Shown here: one piece after another, positions 55,702 through 63,041 of the stretch
Position numbering within the stretch: the first letter of the stretch is position 1
Layout: each line of letters begins with the position of its first letter
The notes under the pieces: model-generated
Told to the model about the DNA's origin: nothing
Seen by the model: only the letters and a program-made list of their open reading frames with translations
Database searches by the model: none
NCBI GenBank assembly: GCA_031553805.1
Contig: JAVBLC010000004.1
Location: forward strand, 1-64,000
Origin: JAITVB01 sp031553805
GTDB taxonomy: Bacteria; Bacteroidota; Bacteroidia; Bacteroidales; Rikenellaceae
DNA: 64,000 nucleotides
Direction: 5' to 3'
Translations under genes and position numbers: made by a program

Positions 55702-55709
55702 CAAAGGTA
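55702..55709 (-). promoter_or_regulatory. -7 box of carB transcript
   Basis: TACCTTTG on the minus strand, 203 nt upstream of carB. The leader it defines contains the leader frame and terminator. Confidence 0.5.
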
Positions 55710-55762
55710 ATGCTTTTTCCGGAATTATCGAATAAAAAACCCTTTTTTTGTGCGGGAAAATT

Positions 55763-55770
55763 TACCTTTG
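55763..55770 (+). promoter_or_regulatory. -7 box of pepT
   Basis: TACCTTTG on the plus strand, 28 nt before the ATG at 55799. It excludes the longer frame from 55748. Confidence 0.5.
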
Positions 55771-55798
55771 TATCGTTGCCTGTAAAATCAAGCCTTGT

Positions 55799-57037
55799 AT
55801 GGAATCCGTCGAATCACGCTTTTTACGCTATGCCGCCATCGACACGCAGAGCGATGCGGCGAGCGAAACATTTCCCTCGACTGCGCGGCAGTTGCGGCTG
55901 CTCGGGCTACTGCTCGAAGAACTCATTGCGATGGGGGCCGACCAAGCGTCAATCGATGCCTGGGGCTATGTGACGGCGCGGATTCCGGCTACGGCCGCCG
56001 GAACGGCTCCGGTGATCGGCTTTTTGGCGCACGTCGACACGTCGCCGGATCTAAGCGGGGCAAATGTAAAGCCGCGGATTGTCGATTACCGGGGCGGGGA
56101 AATTTCCCTCAATGAAGCAGCGGGAATTGTCATGCGGCCGTCGGAATTTCCGGAAATGAACGATTATGTGGGCCAGCGGCTGATCGTTACTGACGGCACG
56201 ACACTGCTCGGGGCCGATGACAAGGCAGGGGTGGCCGAGATTATGACTGCATCCGAATACCTGTTGCGCCATCCCGAGATACCGCACGGCGAGATCCGGA
56301 TCGCCTTTACGCCCGACGAGGAGATCGGGCGCGGGGTCGATCATTTCGACGTGGCGGCGTTCGGGGCCGATTGGGCCTATACGGTCGACGGCGGGAAAGC
56401 CGGCGAGCTGGAGTACGAAAATTTTAATGCGGCCGAGGCGGTGGTGACGATTCACGGAGTGAGCGTTCATCCGGGTTATGCCTGCGGGAAAATGGTCAAT
56501 GCGCTGCGCGTGGCGATGGAGTTCGATGCGTTGCTGCCTGCCGGCGAACGGCCCGAGGCGACTTCGGGGCGCGAGGGATTTTTTCATCTGACGGAAATCA
56601 GCGGGGACGTTGAAACCTGCCGGATGGAATATATCGTACGGGAGTTTGACCGGGAACGGTTTGCGGGGCGAAAGGCGCAGATGGAAGCGGCTGCGGCAGA
56701 GATCAACCGGCGGTATAGGCGGACGGTGGCTGAAGTGACCCTGCGGGATCAGTATTATAATATGTATGAGCAGATAGCGCCCCGACCGGAGATCGTGGAG
56801 TTGGCGGCGGGGGCGATGCGTGCGGCGGGGATCGAGCCGTTGATCTATGCGGCGCGCGGAGGAACGGATGGGGCACGGCTGTCTTACATGGGGTTGCCTT
56901 GTCCCAATATCTTTTCGGGGGCTGAGAACATGCACGGGCGGTATGAGTTCGTGTCGATCGACACGATGGAAAAAGCGGTGGAGGTGATCGTGAATATTGC
57001 CCGGATGGGTAGTGCGTCCCCACACAGGGAATTTTAA
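55799..57037 (+). CDS. pepT: Peptidase T (tripeptidase)
   Basis: A 412-residue M20 zinc aminotripeptidase, active in the cytoplasm. Zinc and catalytic motifs: GFLAHVDTSPD, GADDKAGVAEIM, FTPDEEIGRGVDHFD, VHPGYACGKMVNAL and GGTDGARLSYMGLPCPNIFSG. The last eight residues (SASPHREF) come from the GCGTCCCC module, read in frame. Without it the protein would end about at RMG followed by the TAG contained in the module. The start at 55799 follows a -7 box. Confidence 0.93.
   Translation: MESVESRFLRYAAIDTQSDAASETFPSTARQLRLLGLLLEELIAMGADQASIDAWGYVTARIPATAAGTAPVIGFLAHVDTSPDLSGANVKPRIVDYRGGEISLNEAAGIVMRPSEFPEMNDYVGQRLIVTDGTTLLGADDKAGVAEIMTASEYLLRHPEIPHGEIRIAFTPDEEIGRGVDHFDVAAFGADWAYTVDGGKAGELEYENFNAAEAVVTIHGVSVHPGYACGKMVNALRVAMEFDALLPAGERPEATSGREGFFHLTEISGDVETCRMEYIVREFDRERFAGRKAQMEAAAAEINRRYRRTVAEVTLRDQYYNMYEQIAPRPEIVELAAGAMRAAGIEPLIYAARGGTDGARLSYMGLPCPNIFSGAENMHGRYEFVSIDTMEKAVEVIVNIARMGSASPHREF
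57010..57035 (+). repeat. GCGTCCCCGCAC-type module, copy 4, inside pepT 3' end
   Basis: TAGTGCGTCCCCACACAGGG with ATTTT, diverged from the other copies. Its TAG is out of frame in pepT, so the reading frame passes through and ends at the TAA at 57035-57037. Confidence 0.5.
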
Positions 57038-57046
57038 CGAAAATCT

Positions 57047-57110
57047 TAAATCAAAGCCACTTCTGGAAAACAAAGCTAAGACTTTGTTTTCCAGAAGTGG
57101 CTTTGATTTA
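57047..57110. terminator. Perfect 29-bp inverted repeat, bidirectional terminator
   Basis: Left arm 57047-57075 and right arm 57082-57110 are exact complements with a 6-nt loop (CTAAGA). It lies between convergent pepT and an outer-membrane gene. Its inner part (GGAAAACAAAG) equals the start of the dispersed repeat. It is much longer than a typical terminator. Confidence 0.75.
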
Positions 57111-57123
57111 ACCGGGCGGTCCG

Positions 57124-58161
57124 TTACAGCCCGAAGCGGTAATTCACCGAGAACAGGGCCGACGTCCGTCCGCCCAGCAACCCGATCTCCGTCCGGAACT
57201 GGTAGCGCCTGTTCAACTGGTACTGCATCCCGATCGCCCCCGTAAACTTATGAGACGGTCGCTTATTCAACGAATAATCAATCACCGTCTTATTTTTCTG
57301 ATCATTGATCTGCGGCAGGTTATTATACAGATCCGTCGCCGCCGTCTTCATCACCTGGTATTTTACCAGGCTCATGTCCGGATAATCGTCCTTCGTACTG
57401 TTGATGATCGGCAACAGTCTCGACCCGTCGAAATCAGGCACCATACTCCCCAGATCAATCTGGCCCGAGGTGGTCCGGCTCAAATATAACCGGCTCGCCG
57501 ACAACCAGAAAGCCAGGTTACGCTCACCTTTAAAATGCACGGTATAGCCCACCCGCGGAGTAATCATTTGCGCATAGACCGGCTTATCAATCTGCGTGAA
57601 CGACGACCATACCGAGTTATAATCCAACGTAAAGAAGAAATTATTAAGCCCTGTGGCCGCCGTCGCCCCAAAGCCATAGGTCGCCCCGTGGAAATCGACC
57701 GTGGTCGAAAGCTGGATCGGTTCACGCAATCCAATCTCGGTATGCACCCACGTCGATCCGTAAATACCGTAAACATTCAGAAATGGCAACACCCACAAGT
57801 CAATCCGCAGGCTGACGTCTTGCGTGTGGGCCACGCTCTTGTCAAACACCACGATGCTATCGAGCCCATACATCTGCCCGCCATTGAACCCCACCTGCAG
57901 GTCGCTGATCGTCACATCCTGCTTACCCGCAAAACCATTGATCATCACCCCCACCGGATAAGGCAGGCGAAAACCCCGCTGCTGAACTTTCTGAGCCAGA
58001 AACGGCAACGCATAGGGATATTCGGCCTTGCGGATGCTGTCGTCGACAGCCTGGTCGCCGATCAGCTTGACGCCGCCGCCCACCTGGGCCTGGGACGGAG
58101 CCTCGGGCAACAGGAACAACACCGCCAAAAGAGCAAAGGATAGTAGTTTTACTTTTTTCAT
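57124..58161 (-). CDS. Outer-membrane beta-barrel protein of unknown function
   Basis: A 345-residue exported protein (signal peptide KKVKLLSFALLAVLFLLPEA, cleavage near SQA). The mature sequence has many amphipathic strands and ends with the aromatic strand SALFSVNYRFGL, as in outer-membrane proteins. I do not recognise the family; plausible homologs would be Bacteroidetes porin-like or FadL-type proteins. It lies 15 bp downstream of a second barrel gene on the same strand, so the pair is one operon. Confidence 0.72.
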   Translation of the reverse strand: MKKVKLLSFALLAVLFLLPEAPSQAQVGGGVKLIGDQAVDDSIRKAEYPYALPFLAQKVQQRGFRLPYPVGVMINGFAGKQDVTISDLQVGFNGGQMYGLDSIVVFDKSVAHTQDVSLRIDLWVLPFLNVYGIYGSTWVHTEIGLREPIQLSTTVDFHGATYGFGATAATGLNNFFFTLDYNSVWSSFTQIDKPVYAQMITPRVGYTVHFKGERNLAFWLSASRLYLSRTTSGQIDLGSMVPDFDGSRLLPIINSTKDDYPDMSLVKYQVMKTAATDLYNNLPQINDQKNKTVIDYSLNKRPSHKFTGAIGMQYQLNRRYQFRTEIGLLGGRTSALFSVNYRFGL

Positions 58162-58176
58162 AGTTTATCGGTTGGA

Positions 58177-58896
58177 TTACTTTTCGATATCGGCCCTTTT
58201 CTTACCCACGATCGGGATGCCCACCCCCACCTGGAACACCATATTCTTATCGGTGCCGTTGTCGTGGTAGACGTTGGTCAGACTCTGTTGGTAGCGGGCG
58301 TTGAGCTGGATGCCGCGGCCCCGCGCAAGGCGGCATTGCAGGTCGACGGCATAACCGGCGTCGACCGTGTTGATCTTGCTGTTGACCTTCACCGTATAGG
58401 AAAAGTCCCCGCTATCGCCCTGGCGGTCGTAATAGTCCTTGGCCACCAGCCGGAAACCGACGAACGGCCCCACCCCCAGCGACCACGACGGAGTAACGCA
58501 ATAGCGCATCAGCGGTGTGATTTCGAAATAGGTCAGGTCACGCTTGATGTTGTCGGTCGCTGCAAGGATTGCCCGGTCATCGATCAACGCGTTGCCGTCG
58601 ACTGAGAGGCCACGCCCGCCTTTGGGCGCCTTGAACACCATATAATTCTGAAAAATCCAGCGGTTGGTGTGTCCCAGTTTCACGTCGGTATAGGCGCCGA
58701 CTGCCAGCCCCAGGTGAAGGTCCTGAGCTCCCGCCCCATTGATAATACTGCTTTGTTCGGCCAGGAACAGGCCCAGTTTGAAGTTATCGGTTTCGAGGCT
58801 TTTGCCGAATACAAGGGCGATCAGCGCCTGGCCCTGCGACGGAAACGGCAGGAGCAGCAGGACGAACAACGCGAGAACGGATAATTTTTTCATCAT
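58177..58896 (-). CDS. Porin-family outer-membrane beta-barrel protein
   Basis: A 239-residue exported protein. I start it at the ATG at 58896, directly before the signal peptide MMKKLSVLALFVLLLLPFPS; the longer frame has no signal sequence at its front. It has strands such as LGLFLAEQSSIINGAGAQDL, LMRYCVTPSWSLGVGPFVGF and MVFQVGVGIPIVG, like the PorT/OmpW-type small barrels of Bacteroidetes. It precedes the larger barrel gene by 15 bp. Function unknown. Confidence 0.75.
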   Translation of the reverse strand: MMKKLSVLALFVLLLLPFPSQGQALIALVFGKSLETDNFKLGLFLAEQSSIINGAGAQDLHLGLAVGAYTDVKLGHTNRWIFQNYMVFKAPKGGRGLSVDGNALIDDRAILAATDNIKRDLTYFEITPLMRYCVTPSWSLGVGPFVGFRLVAKDYYDRQGDSGDFSYTVKVNSKINTVDAGYAVDLQCRLARGRGIQLNARYQQSLTNVYHDNGTDKNMVFQVGVGIPIVGKKRADIEK

Positions 58897-59030
58897 TTTC
58901 CTGGTGGGTATTCCTTTTCCGGGACATTCCGGGCTAAGGTCGATTTCTTCTGATATGACAAATTCTGTGCCTAACTGCATTGCTCTTTTTTCTCCGATGA
59001 CAGAACGAAGCGTGCGGCGAGAGAAAAAGG

Positions 59031-59046
59031 TATCTTTTAAAAGATA
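59031..59046 (+). promoter_or_regulatory. 16-bp palindrome next to corrinoid operon promoter
   Basis: TATCTTTT and AAAAGATA are perfect complements with no spacer. It ends 5 bp before the -7 box TATCTTTG (59052-59059), in the -33/-10 spacer region, which suits a repressor or activator site. Confidence 0.5.
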
Positions 59047-59051
59047 TTTTT

Positions 59052-59059
59052 TTATCTTT
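59052..59059 (+). promoter_or_regulatory. -7 box of corrinoid methyltransferase operon
   Basis: TATCTTTG fits TAnnTTTG and lies 60 nt before the ATG of the corrinoid protein gene. No -33 element is clear, so activation by a regulator is possible. Confidence 0.5.
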
Positions 59060-59119
59060 GTAAATACGCCGTCCGTCATCAGGATGACGAAAGACAACGA
59101 AAAACTCATTTTTTTCCAT

Positions 59120-59752
59120 ATGGCAAACTTGACATCAATCTACGAAGCGGTACTGGCCGGGAAATTCAACGACGCGGTCGAAAATGTGAAACAGGAACTG
59201 GCCGGTGGCACTGACCCCCAACAGATCATCAATCAGGGGTTGATCCCTGCGATGGAAGAGATCGGCAAGCGGTTCGAGGCCGGACAGGCGTTCGTGCCCC
59301 AGATGCTGCTTTCGGCACGGGCGATGAAATCGTCGCTCGAGGTGATCAAACCCCTGCTCAGCGCAGGCGCAGGCAGCAGCGTCGGAAAAGTGGTGATCGG
59401 CACCGTCAAGGGCGACCTGCACGACATCGGCAAAAACCTCGTCGCTTCGATGCTCGAAGGCGTCGGATTCGAGGTGATCGACCTGGGGATCGACGTGCCG
59501 ACCGAAAAATTTATCGACTCGCTGCGCGAGAACCAGGCGCAGATCCTCTGTATGTCGGCCCTGCTGACCACCACGATGACCATGATGGAGGTCGTGATCG
59601 AAGCCCTGGAAGAAGCCGGAATGCGCCAGGGAGTAAAGGTCATGGTGGGCGGTGCGCCCGTGACGGAAAACTTCGCAGCCCAGATCGGCGCGGACGGCTA
59701 CAGCGACAACGCCAACGCCGCCGCCAAGCTGGCCAAGCAACTCATCGCTTAA
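59120..59752 (+). CDS. Corrinoid (B12-binding) methyltransferase protein
   Basis: A 210-residue cobalamin carrier of the MtaC/MtbC/MetH-like type. An N-terminal four-helix cap (EAVLAGKFNDAVENVKQELAGG) is followed by the Rossmann B12 domain with the cobalt-ligand motif KGDLHDIGKNLV (DxHxxG) and downstream SALLTTTMTMMEVV and VMVGGAPVT. It receives a methyl group on cobalt from one methyltransferase and gives it to another. It heads an operon with two UroD-fold methyltransferases and a MetH-activation-type protein. Start at 59120 (MANLTSIYEAV); the long upstream frame is a shadow. Confidence 0.9.
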   Translation: MANLTSIYEAVLAGKFNDAVENVKQELAGGTDPQQIINQGLIPAMEEIGKRFEAGQAFVPQMLLSARAMKSSLEVIKPLLSAGAGSSVGKVVIGTVKGDLHDIGKNLVASMLEGVGFEVIDLGIDVPTEKFIDSLRENQAQILCMSALLTTTMTMMEVVIEALEEAGMRQGVKVMVGGAPVTENFAAQIGADGYSDNANAAAKLAKQLIA

Positions 59753-59813
59753 CTGACTGCCCGGAGGCGGTTGTGAGTAGCATTAGCTAATAACTCGAAA
59801 AAAGTACGAAGAG

Positions 59814-60821
59814 ATGGATATGAAACAATGGATGCAGGGGATCATCGCGGGAAAAGAGCGGGTGGCTATCCCTATCCTGACCCACCCGGGGATCGAAACG
59901 CTCGGAAAAACAGTGCTCGAAGCCGTCACCGACGGCCGGGTACACGCCGATGCGATCGAAGCCGTCAGCCAGCGTTGGCCTTCGGCGGCGGCCACAGTGA
60001 TTATGGACCTGACGGTCGAAGCCGAAGCCTTCGGGGCTGAGATCCGCTTCGAACCGAACGAAGTGCCGACCGTTGTCGGACACCTGATCAACGGACCCGA
60101 GGGGGTCGATTGCCTGGAAATCCCCGCCCTCGACCGGGCGCGGGTGCCGCAATACCTGCTCGCCAACCGACTGAGCGTGGAGCGGATCACCGACAAACCG
60201 GTGCTGGCCGGGTGTATCGGGCCTTTTTCGCTCGCGGGGCGGTTATATGACATGACTGAGTTTATGATGCTCTGTTACACCGATCCCGATGTGGCGCACA
60301 AACTGTTGGACAAGTGCAACCAATTCTTGCGGAATTATATCCTCGCGCTTAAGAAAACGGGCACGCAGGGCGTGGTGATCGCCGAGCCGGCCGCCGGACT
60401 GATGCCGGGCGAGGGATGCGAGGAGTTCTCTTCGCGCTACGTCAAGGAATTGGTCGACGCGGCCCAGGACGACAAGTTCCTGGTGATCCTGCACAACTGC
60501 GGCAACACCGGGGCGTGTACCGAGGCCATGGTAGCCACCGGCGCGGCGGGTTATCACTTCGGCAACCGGATGAATATGGTCGAAGCGCTGACTGTATGCC
60601 CGCCCAACGTGTTGGTGATGGGCAACCTCGACCCGGTATCGATCTTTAAACAGTCTACCCCGGAACAGGTGAAACAGGCCGCGGCCGAACTGTTGGAACA
60701 GACGGCGGCATGGCCCAACTTCGTGTTGTCGTCGGGGTGTGACGTGCCGCCCCACGTGAGCGGTGCCAATATCGATGCATTCTATCAGGCATTGACCGAA
60801 TACAATGCCAAGCGTAGCTAA
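59814..60821 (+). CDS. UroD-family methyltransferase (MtaA-like), first copy
   Basis: A 335-residue protein of the uroporphyrinogen-decarboxylase fold used as a corrinoid methyltransferase. Zinc-ligand region: LHNCGNTGACTE (HxCG), with a later Cys in SSGCDVPPHVS, which matches the zinc site of MtaA/CmuA relatives. It lacks the usual heme-enzyme residues. By analogy it would transfer methyl between the corrinoid protein and a thiol or another acceptor. Start either 59814 or 59820. It overlaps the next gene by 17 bp. Confidence 0.82.
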   Translation: MDMKQWMQGIIAGKERVAIPILTHPGIETLGKTVLEAVTDGRVHADAIEAVSQRWPSAAATVIMDLTVEAEAFGAEIRFEPNEVPTVVGHLINGPEGVDCLEIPALDRARVPQYLLANRLSVERITDKPVLAGCIGPFSLAGRLYDMTEFMMLCYTDPDVAHKLLDKCNQFLRNYILALKKTGTQGVVIAEPAAGLMPGEGCEEFSSRYVKELVDAAQDDKFLVILHNCGNTGACTEAMVATGAAGYHFGNRMNMVEALTVCPPNVLVMGNLDPVSIFKQSTPEQVKQAAAELLEQTAAWPNFVLSSGCDVPPHVSGANIDAFYQALTEYNAKRS

Positions 60822-61521
60822 TCGCCTGCCGTTCGAAATGTTCCGGTTTGCACCGGAAGCTGTCGCTGTCAACGAAGCCGAAGTGATGGAAATGCTCCGA
60901 CAGGCCGACCGGTCGGACGACAATCCGGTGACCTTGGTCGTGCGCGAAGTGCTGGGGCGATTGCCCGAAATTTGCGACATCCGGGGCGGTTATGCCTGCT
61001 ACGACGACCTGGAAATCGACCTGGCCACGGGCCGGGTGGTGGTCGACGGGGTGGCGCTGGCCACCGGACGCCAGGTGGCGGGCTATCTTCGCGGGGCGGA
61101 AACAGCCGCGTTGTTCGTCTGCACCGCCGGCGAAGGATTTTCGGAGTGGCGGGCGCGGTATGAAGCGCAGTTTGACTACCTGGGCGGATTCGTGGTCGAC
61201 ACACTCGGCAGTATGGTTGTCGAACGGGCCATGGATTTGATCCAAACCGAATTGGAAAAACAGGTCGCGGCAAGCGGCCAAAAGATAAGCAACCGCTACA
61301 GTCCCGGCTACTGCAATTGGCCGTTGGCCGACCAGCAAGCGCTGTTCGGGCTGTTGCCGACCAGCGATTGCCGGATTACACTGACCGACAGCTCGTTGAT
61401 GCTACCCATCAAATCGGTGAGCGGCATCATCGGCATCGGCCCGGCGATCGAACGGCGGCCTTACGGTTGTGCAATTTGTGAAAACGCCAGTTGCCTTTAC
61501 CGGCAGATCAGGCACAAATAA
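60805..61521 (+). CDS. MetH-activation-domain-like protein
   Basis: A 238-residue protein related to the vitamin-B12-dependent methionine synthase activation domain. The signature SNRYSPGYCNWPLADQQALFGLL resembles the MetH reactivation domain SAM site (RxxPGYxxxP). The C-terminus carries CAICENASC, a CxxCxxxxC cluster that may bind iron-sulfur or zinc. It is likely the reductive activator keeping cobalt in the Co(I) state or a SAM-binding helper. It overlaps the preceding methyltransferase by 17 bp and lies 8 bp before the second one, so translation is coupled. Confidence 0.85.
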   Translation: MPSVANRLPFEMFRFAPEAVAVNEAEVMEMLRQADRSDDNPVTLVVREVLGRLPEICDIRGGYACYDDLEIDLATGRVVVDGVALATGRQVAGYLRGAETAALFVCTAGEGFSEWRARYEAQFDYLGGFVVDTLGSMVVERAMDLIQTELEKQVAASGQKISNRYSPGYCNWPLADQQALFGLLPTSDCRITLTDSSLMLPIKSVSGIIGIGPAIERRPYGCAICENASCLYRQIRHK

Positions 61522-61529
61522 AAAACGAA

Positions 61530-62561
61530 ATGAACCATCTCGAACGATTTCTGGCTACGGTCGAACGCCGGCCGACAGACCGCCCCGCCTCGTGGCTCGG
61601 GCTTCCCGACCCGAAGGCCTTACCCGCACTTTTCGAATATTTCGGTGTGAAGGACATTCGCGGCCTGAAAGAAAAGATCGACGACGACGTGTGGGCGGTC
61701 GAAATTCCGTACCATTCGGAGGTAAGCAACGCGATTTACGCCGCATTCGACTTTGCCAAGGACAAGCACGGCGAGCCCGACGAACGGACGCTGACCGCCC
61801 CCGGATTCTTCGAAGAGATCGTCGATCCGGCGCAGGTAGAGCGTTTTCCGTGGCCCGATCCGGCGTTGTATATCGACCCGGCCGAGTGTCGTCGCGTGGT
61901 CGAAGAAGCTCCCGAAGGCTATGCGGTGATGGGGGTGGCGTGGTCGGCCCATTTCCAGGACGCCTGTGCAGCGTTCGGGATGGAAACCGCCCTGATGAAT
62001 ATGATCATCGAACCCGATATGTTCCGGGCGGTGATCGACCGGATCACCGATTTCTACCTGAAAGCCAACAAGATATTTTACGAGGCCACGCGCGGAAAAT
62101 TGCACGCGGTGCTGATCGGCAACGACTTCGGGTCGCAGACGGGGCTGATGCTTTCGCCCGACCTGTTGCGCGAATTTGTGTTCAACGGGGTGCGGCAGTT
62201 GGTGGCACAGGCCAAGGAATATGGGCTGAAGGTGGTTTTCCACTCTTGTGGTGCGGTGCGCGACATCATTCCCGACCTGATCGGGTTGGGGGTCGACGTG
62301 GTGCATCCGATCCAGGCGCTGGCCGTGGGCATGGGGCCTGCGGGGCTGAAGGCCGACTTCGGCGACCGGGTGTCGTTCTGCGGCGGGGTCGACGCGCAGT
62401 ACCTGCTGGTGCAGGGGACGCCGGCCGAAGTGACCGCCAAGGTACACGAGCTGAAAGCGATCTTCCCGACGGGGCTTGTCATTTCGCCGAGCCACGAGGC
62501 GATTCTGCCCGACATCAGCCCGGCCAATGTCGAGGCGCTGTTCAAGAGCGTAAAAGAATAA
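61530..62561 (+). CDS. UroD-family methyltransferase, second copy
   Basis: A 343-residue UroD-fold protein, different in detail from the first. It starts at the ATG at 61530 (MNHLERFLATVERRPTDRP). The zinc motif is VVFHSCGAVRDIIPDLI, followed by HPIQALAVGMGPAGLKADFGDRVSFCGG. It resembles the demethylating members of corrinoid O- or S-demethylase systems, so it could be the substrate-specific methyltransferase (MT1), with the first copy as MT2. Substrate unknown. It ends the methyl-transfer operon. Confidence 0.8.
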   Translation: MNHLERFLATVERRPTDRPASWLGLPDPKALPALFEYFGVKDIRGLKEKIDDDVWAVEIPYHSEVSNAIYAAFDFAKDKHGEPDERTLTAPGFFEEIVDPAQVERFPWPDPALYIDPAECRRVVEEAPEGYAVMGVAWSAHFQDACAAFGMETALMNMIIEPDMFRAVIDRITDFYLKANKIFYEATRGKLHAVLIGNDFGSQTGLMLSPDLLREFVFNGVRQLVAQAKEYGLKVVFHSCGAVRDIIPDLIGLGVDVVHPIQALAVGMGPAGLKADFGDRVSFCGGVDAQYLLVQGTPAEVTAKVHELKAIFPTGLVISPSHEAILPDISPANVEALFKSVKE

Positions 62562-62587
62562 AGGCTGAGCATTCGCAAAGTACCGAA

Positions 62588-62977
62588 ATGAATAAACTTG
62601 GACTGTCCATTTGCGTTGCCGTTCTGCTGCTCTTTTCAGGATGTGCCAGCAATGGCTTTCTTATGGCAAGGGCTAAAGTTACTATGTTTGGTCCCGCATA
62701 TACACCAAAATATGACGATGCAACCATAGACATTTATATGGCTGGCGCTCCAATTCAACCGTATGTCGAATTTGCCAAAATCAAGTGTGGGGACACCAAT
62801 GACAAATGGAGCATGGAGCAAATACTTAAAAAAGCACGCGAAATCGGAGCCGATGGTATTATTGTAATAGGTAAAGCAAGTACTTCTGCTGTCGGCATTC
62901 CAATAGGGTATTCAATATACGTTGTAAGTGAAGAACATGGGTTAACCGCCATTGCTATTAAATATAAAGCGCATTAA
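62588..62977 (+). CDS. Small lipoprotein of unknown function, AT-rich
   Basis: A 129-residue lipoprotein: signal peptide MNKLGLSICVAVLLLFSGC with a lipobox (FSGC). The body ends in QILKKAREIGADGIIVIGKA, a pattern seen in small lipoproteins of the YbjQ/heavy-metal-binding kind, though I cannot name the family. Base composition is clearly AT-richer than its neighbours and codon use is different, suggesting recent transfer. It lies 26 bp after the second UroD gene and is followed by repeats. Confidence 0.65.
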   Translation: MNKLGLSICVAVLLLFSGCASNGFLMARAKVTMFGPAYTPKYDDATIDIYMAGAPIQPYVEFAKIKCGDTNDKWSMEQILKKAREIGADGIIVIGKASTSAVGIPIGYSIYVVSEEHGLTAIAIKYKAH

Positions 62978-62978
62978 G

Positions 62979-63007
62979 AAAAAAATCTCCCGGTGCGGGG
63001 ATACGCT
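62979..63007 (-). repeat. GCGTCCCCGCAC-type module, copy 5 (inverted)
   Basis: On the minus strand GCGTATCCCCGCACCGGGAG and ATTTTTT, next to the stop of the AT-rich lipoprotein gene but facing the opposite way. Confidence 0.5.
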
Positions 63008-63041
63008 GCGCAGGGCTTGCAGCCCCGCGCGTGGGTGTAGG

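Noticed and set aside
60805..60821. Frameshift suspected at the 17-bp overlap of the first UroD and the activation gene
   Set aside because: Both reading frames are complete with proper ends, so this is ordinary coupled overlap.
61469..62977. One long frame joining the second UroD gene region to the lipoprotein
   Set aside because: Only the last 129 codons are a real gene. The upstream part is an out-of-frame reading of the UroD gene.
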